A stretch of DNA of 21,705 nucleotides, from positions 1-21,705 of the forward strand of contig DEHC01000016.1 in NCBI GenBank assembly GCA_002351705.1, read 5' to 3'. The stretch's first letter is position 1. Every line of letters begins with the position of its first letter. Below are positions 8,676-14,600 of this stretch, one piece after another. The position numbers and the translations under genes are program-made. Below the pieces are notes generated by a model. It saw only the letters and a list, made by a program, of their open reading frames with translations, did no database searches and had not been told where the DNA came from. Source of the DNA: Gammaproteobacteria bacterium UBA2810. GTDB lineage: Bacteria; Pseudomonadota; Gammaproteobacteria; Enterobacterales; Succinivibrionaceae.

Positions 8676-10019
8676 TTAGCCCTCCTTCTCAATCTTGTCA
8701 AGATTGCGGCGGAGGATCGGCCCCCAGTCGTTCTTGCCCGGATCAACGTAAGTAAGAAGCTGCATGTCCTCCTCATCGAGCTCAAGGCAGCCGAGCTTCT
8801 GTGCCTCGTCCGTATCGGTTACGGCAAGGCTGCGCAGCAGCAGGACCGGATAGATGTCAAGAGGCATGACCTTGTCGAAGCTCTCAATCGGAAGGATAGG
8901 ACGCTTTCCGCCGTAGAGCTTGGTGGTGAACTTGCAGGTGATGCCCTGCAGGAATCCGCCGACAGTGGTGCGGGTGACGGAATGCTCCCTGGTGCCCGGC
9001 ATAATCCAGCCGAGGAAGGCATCCTGGTTGCCCTCGGGAAGGGCGCTGACCTGGTTCGTGAACCTGCCGAGGAAGTCGAAGGGACCCTCTGCCTTGGTGC
9101 CGTAGAGAACAGATCCGGAAATAACGCGGACATCCCCGTCGGTGACAAGCCCCTTTACGAGCTCGCTTACTTTGGCGCCGACTGACGTCCTTACAATCTT
9201 CGGGGAGTTTACCGAAGGGCCGGCAATGGAGATGACGCGCTTTGACGCGAGCTCGCCGGTGGTGAACAGAGCTCCGATCTCCAGCACATCCTGATAGCCG
9301 ATATGCCAGACGGTTTTGGTAAGGGAAACAGGATCAAGGAAATGGATATGGGTTCCGGGAAGCCCTGCAGGATGCTTTCCTACGAAAACCTCCTCCTGGA
9401 CGCGGGGAAGCTTGCTCTTCGGCAGGCTGCCCTCGCCCTTGCAGACGAACACCTTTCCGTCGGTCAGGCTGGAAAGGACTGCAAGGCCTGCAAGGAAGTC
9501 ATCCTCACGCTCCTCGATGACAATCGACGGCTCAACCGAAAGGGGGTTGGTGTCAATTGCGGTTACGAAAATGGAGTGGGGAACTGACTTTGCCTGGGGA
9601 ACATGGCCGAACGGGCGGGTGCGGAATGCGGTCCAGAGACCTGACTCCATCAGCTCGTCCTGAGCCTCCTCCCTGGTGATGCTCTCAAGGGCTGCTGCGG
9701 CGTGCTTCTTGAAGCTTACCTTGCCTGCCTTGTCATCAACCTTTATGACGAGCGACTGAAAAGCGCGTCTGTCGCCGCGGTTTACCGCCGTCACAGTGCC
9801 CGCACGGGGAGCGGTGAACTTCACCCCGGGGTTGTTCTTTATCTCAAAAAGGGGCTGACCCTTCTTGACTGTATCTCCCACCTCGACCAGCATGGTCGGA
9901 CGCATGCCAGGATAATCCGACGCGACCAGGGCGACCTCAGTCGTCTTGATCTCGTCAGTTATCTTCTGCTCCGGCTTACCGTCAATCGGGAGGTCCAGTC
10001 CTTTCCTGATTGTTTTCAT
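8676..10019 (-). CDS. nqrA: Na+-NQR subunit A (peripheral quinone-interacting subunit)
   Basis: NqrA is the soluble cytoplasmic subunit that contacts the quinone end of Na+-NQR. The chosen start is ATG at 10017-10019, giving MKTIRKGLDLPIDGKPEQ, the conserved beginning of the family, and 447 aa, the usual length. The open frame extends 7 codons upstream to a TTG, but the ATG has a GGGA ribosome-site-like stretch 8 bp before it and fits homologues better. It is the first gene of the operon; the upstream region to 10321 is noncoding and rich in palindromes. Confidence 0.97.
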   Translation of the reverse strand: MKTIRKGLDLPIDGKPEQKITDEIKTTEVALVASDYPGMRPTMLVEVGDTVKKGQPLFEIKNNPGVKFTAPRAGTVTAVNRGDRRAFQSLVIKVDDKAGKVSFKKHAAAALESITREEAQDELMESGLWTAFRTRPFGHVPQAKSVPHSIFVTAIDTNPLSVEPSIVIEEREDDFLAGLAVLSSLTDGKVFVCKGEGSLPKSKLPRVQEEVFVGKHPAGLPGTHIHFLDPVSLTKTVWHIGYQDVLEIGALFTTGELASKRVISIAGPSVNSPKIVRTSVGAKVSELVKGLVTDGDVRVISGSVLYGTKAEGPFDFLGRFTNQVSALPEGNQDAFLGWIMPGTREHSVTRTTVGGFLQGITCKFTTKLYGGKRPILPIESFDKVMPLDIYPVLLLRSLAVTDTDEAQKLGCLELDEEDMQLLTYVDPGKNDWGPILRRNLDKIEKEG

Positions 10020-10072
10020 ACGTTTTCCCAAAGATGGCAAACAAAAGATGAACTGTTCGCTTGATTTGCGCG

Positions 10073-10102
10073 GAACTCGGCCGAGTTCACAGCGCGCGCT
10101 GT
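10073..10102. repeat. Two abutting perfect palindromes in the nqrA leader (putative operator or mRNA hairpins)
   Basis: GAACTCGGCCGAGTTC (10073-10088, 16 bp) is a perfect palindrome directly followed by ACAGCGCGCGCTGT (10089-10102, 14 bp), also perfect. They lie 54 bp upstream of the nqrA ATG and next to the best -10 element, where a repressor or activator site, or the first hairpins of the mRNA, would sit. The sequence is seen directly; the regulatory role is inferred. Confidence 0.6.
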
Positions 10103-10103
10103 T

Positions 10104-10132
10104 ATTTTATCAGAATTCGGGGCGGCGGGGCT
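10104..10132 (-). promoter_or_regulatory. Candidate nqr operon promoter
   Basis: On the minus strand a TAAAAT hexamer (10104-10109) inside an AT-rich patch is the only good -10 between the TM2 gene and nqrA. The -35 position 17 bp upstream (AGCCCC at 10127-10132) matches poorly, so the promoter may need an activator. A start near 10097 would put the two abutting palindromes at or just after +1. Confidence 0.35.
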
Positions 10133-10303
10133 GAATGTGACACAGGGCAGAAAAATGGATGGGGAAAGGACCGGAAAACGGCCGGTTTACGGAGAAAACA
10201 CCCAGGCGGATCAGGCCGCCGGGGGAAAACCAACGATATCCCAGTGCGGCCGCACGCGCATGCCGGCATGGGCCGCAGACGGGCAGTCAGGCCGCACGGG
10301 GCG
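10133..10303. other. Noncoding GC-rich interval between the TM2 gene and the nqr promoter, with two more perfect palindromes
   Basis: No gene with a credible start or family likeness is visible in this interval; the open frames on the plus strand are compositional. GTGCGGCCGCAC (10244-10255) and CATGCCGGCATG (10259-10270) are perfect 12-bp palindromes only 3 bp apart. An imperfect ACCGG/CCGGT hairpin lies further left in the same stretch. With the palindromes at 10073-10102 and 10304-10321 these form a cluster of five. Confidence 0.5.
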
Positions 10304-10321
10304 CGGGCGCGGCCGCGCCCG
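10304..10321 (-). terminator. Perfect 18-bp palindrome abutting the TM2 gene stop codon
   Basis: CGGGCGCGGCCGCGCCCG is perfectly self-complementary and ends one base before the TM2 gene's stop codon at 10322-10324. As RNA it folds into a 7-bp GC stem with a GGCC loop. No T-run follows on the minus strand, so it may be a 3'-end stabiliser or a Rho-linked end rather than a classical intrinsic terminator. Confidence 0.45.
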
Positions 10322-10774
10322 TTACATCACTATCATCCCGTTGCCGTCAGCAGGCCTGAAAAGCGCCATGAAGATCCTGACCCACGCCCATAGTGCCGGA
10401 ATGAAGGTCCAGCAGAAGAGCGCGCAGAGGATGCCGAGTCCGGTGCGCCCTGCATAGAACTCCTGGACGCCGAATCCGCCGAGGAAAAAGGCAATAAGGA
10501 TATAGATGACCTTGTTCACCGGCCTCCCGGCATAGACCGGGCCCTGGCCGTAGCCGCCCTGGCCGTAGCTGCCCTGGGCATTGTTCCGGTAGGCGTTCTC
10601 GTCAAAGCTGAAGCTCCCGCTGCCGCCGCCCTGCCGCTGCGGCCCGCGGGATGCCGAGTCCCTGCTGACTGAGTCTGAGGAGAAGCCGTCCTTCTGCATG
10701 GGCGCGCCGCATCTCGGGCAGAAGCTGCCCTGGAGGTTGTCGGGCTGGAAATATCCGCATTTGGTACAGTGCAC
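10322..10774 (-). CDS. Zinc-ribbon and TM2-domain membrane protein
   Basis: The protein has 150 aa. Residues 1-25 form a zinc ribbon with Cys3, Cys6, Cys19 and Cys22 in two CxxC pairs. A Ser/Gly/Gln-rich low-complexity linker follows (about 30-82, with GSYGQGGYGQG repeats). A TM2 domain occupies about 86-140: two hydrophobic helices joined by a turn, with GGFGVQEFYAGRTGLGI matching the TM2 signature. The start is GTG at 10772-10774, chosen because AGGAG lies 6-7 bp upstream and because it keeps the first CxxC. TM2 proteins are small membrane proteins of mostly unknown function. A near-consensus promoter lies just upstream, so it can be expressed independently of ycjF. Confidence 0.85.
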   Translation of the reverse strand: MHCTKCGYFQPDNLQGSFCPRCGAPMQKDGFSSDSVSRDSASRGPQRQGGGSGSFSFDENAYRNNAQGSYGQGGYGQGPVYAGRPVNKVIYILIAFFLGGFGVQEFYAGRTGLGILCALFCWTFIPALWAWVRIFMALFRPADGNGMIVM

Positions 10775-10810
10775 TTTTTACTCCTGCTGAACAGATGTTG
10801 AACACCTGGG

Positions 10811-10839
10811 ATTATATGCCATGACGCCCGGCGTATCAA
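10811..10839 (-). promoter_or_regulatory. Near-consensus sigma70 promoter of the TM2 gene
   Basis: On the minus strand TTGATA (10834-10839) and a perfect TATAAT (10811-10816) are separated by exactly 17 bp. It lies about 40 bp upstream of the GTG start and within 20 bp of the ycjF stop codon. Only one base of twelve departs from consensus, so strong housekeeping expression is likely. Confidence 0.85.
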
Positions 10840-10855
10840 AAACCGGGGTGCCGCC

Positions 10856-12013
10856 TTATTTTTCCTTCTCCTTCCCGCGGAGCTCCTCTTCCTTCACCCC
10901 GTTCTTCCGGAGTATGCCGGTGAGCGTGCTCCCCGCCTCCGAGAGGAGGTCGCGCCTCACGTGGGCAAGGCTCTCCCGCTCCTTCACCGTGAACTCAAGC
11001 GGGCGGCAGAGGCGCATCGTCTCCATGCCGAGGCGCGAGGTGAGGATCCCGGAGGTGACGCCCTTCCCGAACCTGCCGCCGAGGACCTTGGCGATCATCC
11101 AGCCTCCCGCCACGTCAACGCCGAGATCAAGCGCCATGTCGGCAGCGCCTATTACGACAAGGTGCCTGATTATTCTCCGGTAGAGCATCAGCCTTGAGGC
11201 AAAGCCGAGCCTTATGCCGTAGCAGGAGGCGACCTGATCCATCAGGTAGAGGTTCCTGAGCAGGATGATGAGGAGATCGGTGAGCGCCATGGGGCTCAGC
11301 GCCACATAGACGATCATGCCGGCGCCGGCGCGGCGTATGATTTTCTCGGCCTTCCGGTCCGCGGCGGAGAGGACCTCGGTGCTGAAGCAGTCAAATACCT
11401 CCCCGGCGCTCATCGAGTCCCCGATACGCTCTGCAAACTGCGGGAAGCTTTTAAGGTCCCCCGCGCCGCTTTTCACAAGCTCGCGGCAGAACCTCACGGC
11501 CTCGGGCGCACCGCCTCCGCCGTTTCTTATCATCTCGGAGCGCTGCCTGTAGCCGGCGCCGGTCCTGAGGCGGAGCGATGCCGTGATTTCCCTGATGACA
11601 TAGAGAAGCGTCAGGGAGGTGAACATGATGAGGATCGTGAGCACGGCAAAGCCCGCGGCCTCGGAGTGCTCAAACACGTCCAGCACGAAAAAGCACGCCT
11701 GGTAGATGGCGAAGGCGATGACAAGAAGAAGTCCCCAGAAAAGCGGCGAGGAAAGCGCGCCGAAATGGCGCACGGCCGCATCAGCGTCCCCGGGCTCCTG
11801 CGCCTTTGCGGGCTCCGTGAACTCCGCCCCGCGGAGGTTTTTGAGATCCTCAGGCGACTCCTCCTTCGGGGCGCTCCAGCGCCTCTTCCCGCCGCCCTCG
11901 TCCCCAGTCTTGGTGCCGCTGTCCCTTATGCCTGCGCCGAGTGAGTCGGAGACCATCCTGAGATTCCCGAGCTCGTCATCAGAAAGCTCCTGCGGTGCCT
12001 CGTATTTCGCCAT
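10856..12013 (-). CDS. ycjF: YcjF-family inner-membrane protein (DUF697)
   Basis: The 385-aa protein starts at ATG 12011-12013, preceded by a good GGGAGG ribosome site; the frame is open 7 codons further to a GTG, which is less likely. The first 85 residues are charged and probably cytoplasmic. Two close membrane helices follow at about 88-112 and 119-141. The C-terminal half has further hydrophobic stretches (LSPMALTDLLIILLRN and VIGAADMALDLGVDVAGG) typical of the DUF697 part of YcjF. E. coli YcjF is 353 aa. It is paired with ycjX, as in many gammaproteobacteria where the two are linked to envelope stress. Its exact function is unknown. Confidence 0.88.
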   Translation of the reverse strand: MAKYEAPQELSDDELGNLRMVSDSLGAGIRDSGTKTGDEGGGKRRWSAPKEESPEDLKNLRGAEFTEPAKAQEPGDADAAVRHFGALSSPLFWGLLLVIAFAIYQACFFVLDVFEHSEAAGFAVLTILIMFTSLTLLYVIREITASLRLRTGAGYRQRSEMIRNGGGGAPEAVRFCRELVKSGAGDLKSFPQFAERIGDSMSAGEVFDCFSTEVLSAADRKAEKIIRRAGAGMIVYVALSPMALTDLLIILLRNLYLMDQVASCYGIRLGFASRLMLYRRIIRHLVVIGAADMALDLGVDVAGGWMIAKVLGGRFGKGVTSGILTSRLGMETMRLCRPLEFTVKERESLAHVRRDLLSEAGSTLTGILRKNGVKEEELRGKEKEK

Positions 12014-12028
12014 CAGATCCTCCCGGGA

Positions 12029-12055
12029 GAGCACGGGGCATTAGCCCCGATGCTC
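12029..12055 (-). promoter_or_regulatory. Intercistronic hairpin between ycjX and ycjF
   Basis: GAGCA-CGGGGC (12029-12039) pairs with GCCCCG-TGCTC (12044-12055) with a single bulged base, giving an 11-bp stem and a 4-nt loop. The hairpin fills almost all of the gap between the ycjX stop and the ycjF ribosome site. No T-run follows, so it is more likely to tune stability or translation than to terminate. Confidence 0.6.
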
Positions 12056-13492
12056 CTACAGATATCCGTCAAGGAGGAAGCCGAGCGCCTGATCAAGCCT
12101 GATCTGGCGCACGCCGCCCTCCGCCGGCAGATCAGGCCGCAGGAACCTGAAGCTGCTTTTCCACTCCTCATACTCGCTTCCCTCAGGGAGCGACTCCGGC
12201 ACGGTGATGCCCGAGAGATGGAACGCCTTCCCGTTCTCCGTGCCGCAGAGGACCTGCCGCTCCGACTTCCCGCTCCCGAGGATCCCGAGCCTCGTGCACT
12301 GCGCGGAGGCTATGGTGAGGTACTCGGTATCCACTGACGGGGCGCGGAAGCTCACGCCGTCCGAGGCCTTCTCCACCGTGTTCCTGAGAAGTCTCCTGAG
12401 CGAGTCATGCTGGTCAGGCGGAACGGTGTCGCACTTTGCCGCGGCGTAAAGCACACGGTCTATCCTCCGGCTGAAGAGCCTCATGAGGAAGCTCCCCGCG
12501 CCGTAGCTGAAATTCCTCGAGATCGAGTCAAGAGAAGTGCCGATGTCCCGGTAGCAGGCAGGCCCCTCCTCGAGAGCCTTCAGGCAGTCGACAAGCACGA
12601 TCTGCCGGTCAATTCTCGAGAAGCACCTCTCATAGAAGCGCAAGACTGCCTTCGAGACATACTCGCTGTAGTGATGCTCCATCACCTGCCAGTAAGAGCC
12701 GTCAGGAAGACCCGAATGCTCATCCGGCATCTCCCCTGCCCACGGGATGAACTCGAGGAGCGGCGAGTCATGGAACTCCCCGGGCATGACAAAGCGCCCC
12801 GGCTGGATATGGGAGCAGCCGAGCTCCGTCTTGAGCCTGCGCAGCCAGACGGTGAACTCCGAGACCGCCTGCCTCACAGCGCTCCTGTCTGCCGTGTCGC
12901 CGGGCCTGAGTCCCTGTGCCCGGGAGAGCCAGGACTCGGCTGACGACGAGAGCCTCGGATCTGATCTGATAAGCGCGAGATAGCCCTCGGACCACTCGCG
13001 GTAGCTCATGGAGAGGAGCGGCAGATCCATCAGCCACTCGCCGGGGTAGTCTATGAAGTCGACCCGGAGGCTCTTCGTATCGGAGAAGGTGAAGAGGCCT
13101 TTCTCATTCCGGCACCTGAGTTCAAGCGTGAGCTCGCTGATGTCCAGTGTCGGCTCCGGCCAGCACGGCGGGGTTCCGAAAAGCGCAGTCTCGGCGTCAT
13201 CGAGCCTGAAGGCCGGCATGTCGCTGTCAGTCTGCTCGCATCTCACCGCGCCGAGGAAGCGGTTCTCCCTCACGGGAGGAAAGCCGACAAGGCTCCGCCA
13301 GTCATTGAGGAGAAAGTGTGCGAGCGAGGTGAGGAACGTGGTCTTGCCGTTCCCCGAGAGCCCGGTAAGCCCGATGACCAGGTGATCGCCCGTGATGGCG
13401 TCCCTCATGTCAGTCACGGTGTCACCGATGCCCCTGGCAATCCTCCCGGCGAGCCAGAACGGATTCAGCGCGTCAGGGAGCAGATCACTCAT
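12056..13492 (-). CDS. ycjX: YcjX-family P-loop NTPase (DUF463)
   Basis: The 478-aa protein belongs to the YcjX family of GTPase-like proteins (E. coli about 465 aa). Walker A is GLSGNGKT at 44-51 and the G3/Walker B-like motif is DYPGEW at about 148-153. Both lie in the expected N-terminal half, with a long family-specific remainder. No membrane helix is seen, so it is probably cytoplasmic and works with the membrane protein YcjF encoded next. In E. coli the pair is in the phage-shock/sigma32 context, but here it sits behind tsaD. The ATG (13490-13492) overlaps the end of tsaD by 8 bp, which points to co-transcription and translational coupling. Confidence 0.92.
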   Translation of the reverse strand: MSDLLPDALNPFWLAGRIARGIGDTVTDMRDAITGDHLVIGLTGLSGNGKTTFLTSLAHFLLNDWRSLVGFPPVRENRFLGAVRCEQTDSDMPAFRLDDAETALFGTPPCWPEPTLDISELTLELRCRNEKGLFTFSDTKSLRVDFIDYPGEWLMDLPLLSMSYREWSEGYLALIRSDPRLSSSAESWLSRAQGLRPGDTADRSAVRQAVSEFTVWLRRLKTELGCSHIQPGRFVMPGEFHDSPLLEFIPWAGEMPDEHSGLPDGSYWQVMEHHYSEYVSKAVLRFYERCFSRIDRQIVLVDCLKALEEGPACYRDIGTSLDSISRNFSYGAGSFLMRLFSRRIDRVLYAAAKCDTVPPDQHDSLRRLLRNTVEKASDGVSFRAPSVDTEYLTIASAQCTRLGILGSGKSERQVLCGTENGKAFHLSGITVPESLPEGSEYEEWKSSFRFLRPDLPAEGGVRQIRLDQALGFLLDGYL

Positions 13493-14513
13493 CGCGATCC
13501 ACCGAAATGTCCTCGAGCGCCCAGCGCGGCCTTACCTCTATCGCGTCACCCGCCACCTGCCCGAGCTTGAGCCTCAGCATGCCGGCGCAGGCGATCATGG
13601 CGCCGTTGTCAGTGCAGAACTCCGGGCGGGGATAGAACACCTCGCCGCCGATTTTTTTCATGAACTCCCCGATCCTCGCGCGGAGGTGGCGGTTGGCGCT
13701 CACGCCTCCGGCGACGACGAGCTCTTTGAGATGCTCGGCCTTCAGCGCGCGGGAGACCTTGGTGATGAGGGTGTCGATTACCGCATCCTCGAAGCCGAAG
13801 GCAATATCAGCCTTTGCCTCATCAGTGAGCCCGTCACCGGCCTGCTCCACCGCTGTCGCTGCCGCGGTCTTGAGACCGGAGAAGCTGAAGTCATATCCGG
13901 GGCGGTCGGTCATCGGGCGGGGGAACACATATTTCCCGCGGTGTCCCCTCTCCGCCAGGGCCGACACGCCGGGGCCGCCCGGGTAGGGGATGCCGAGGAG
14001 CTTTGCGGTCTTGTCGAACGCCTCGCCCGCCGCGTCGTCTATCGACTGCCCCATTACTTTGTACGATCCGGGGCGCGCGACCTTCACGATCATGGTGTGG
14101 CCGCCGGAGACAAGGAGCGCGAGGAACGGATAGTGAGGCTTCTTCTCCTCGAGCATCGGCGCAAGGAGGTGTCCCTCCATGTGATGGACGGGCACCGCCG
14201 GGCAGCCCCAGGCGAAGGCAAGGGATCTGCCGACTGCGGCACCGACAAGAAGCGCGCCGATGAGCCCGGGGCCCGCAGTGTAGGCGACCGCGTCGATGTC
14301 CTTCGGAGTGAGCCCGGCTGAGTCCATGGCCTCGCGCACGAGCGGAATGGCCTTCCTTATATGATCGCGGCTCGCGAGCTCCGGTACGACGCCGCCGTAT
14401 TCCCGGTGAAGGGCTATCTGGGTGTAGAGCTTGTTGACCACGAGCCCTTCGGTGTCACTGTAAACGGCTACGCCGGTCTCATCGCAGGAGCTTTCTATCG
14501 CGAGAACCTTCAT
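13485..14513 (-). CDS. tsaD: tRNA N6-adenosine threonylcarbamoyltransferase
   Basis: TsaD (YgjD/Gcp, Kae1 family) transfers the threonylcarbamoyl group from TsaC/Sua5-made threonylcarbamoyl-AMP to A37 of ANN-decoding tRNAs, together with TsaB and TsaE. The 342-aa length fits the family. The beginning MKVLAIESSCDETGVAVY is canonical, and the metal ligands His111 and His115 (HHMEGH) and Asp302 (TDNGAMI) are present. The nucleotide-binding SGGHT and the DDAAGEAFDK stretch are also intact. The ribosome site GAAGAGG precedes the ATG. In E. coli tsaD diverges directly from rpsU; here a PcnB-like gene is inserted between them. Downstream it overlaps ycjX. Confidence 0.98.
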   Translation of the reverse strand: MKVLAIESSCDETGVAVYSDTEGLVVNKLYTQIALHREYGGVVPELASRDHIRKAIPLVREAMDSAGLTPKDIDAVAYTAGPGLIGALLVGAAVGRSLAFAWGCPAVPVHHMEGHLLAPMLEEKKPHYPFLALLVSGGHTMIVKVARPGSYKVMGQSIDDAAGEAFDKTAKLLGIPYPGGPGVSALAERGHRGKYVFPRPMTDRPGYDFSFSGLKTAAATAVEQAGDGLTDEAKADIAFGFEDAVIDTLITKVSRALKAEHLKELVVAGGVSANRHLRARIGEFMKKIGGEVFYPRPEFCTDNGAMIACAGMLRLKLGQVAGDAIEVRPRWALEDISVDRDE

Positions 14514-14531
14514 CTGAACCTCTTCCTTCTC

Positions 14532-14556
14532 AAAAACTGCAGCCGGATCTCCGGCT
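14532..14556 (-). terminator. Hairpin with T5 in the tsaD leader (weak terminator or attenuator)
   Basis: AGCCGG/CCGGCT (14541-14556) forms a 6-bp stem with a 4-nt loop. On the minus strand, GCAG and then TTTTT (14532-14536) follow. It lies between the pcnB-like stop and the tsaD ribosome site, so it could end part of the upstream transcript. The stem is short and the T-run is offset by 4 bases. Confidence 0.4.
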
Positions 14557-14561
14557 TGCCA

Positions 14562-14567
14562 ATTTTA
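14562..14567 (-). promoter_or_regulatory. Candidate -10 element for tsaD
   Basis: TAAAAT on the minus strand lies about 50 bp upstream of the tsaD ATG, in an otherwise GC-rich gap. A GTGACG about 15 bp upstream is a poor, short-spaced -35. It resembles the TAAAATTG seen upstream of the pcnB-like gene at 16892-16897. Confidence 0.25.
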
Positions 14568-14600
14568 CCCCACACCGCCCGCCGTCACGCGGGCCCCGCA

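Noticed and set aside
10061..10457. Three overlapping plus-strand open frames upstream of the TM2 gene's 3' end
   Set aside because: They span the palindrome cluster and the TM2 coding region, lack ribosome sites, and show Arg/Pro/Gly-rich translations typical of GC-rich noncoding DNA.
13392..14321. 309-codon plus-strand open frame
   Set aside because: It is antisense to tsaD and has no domain likeness.
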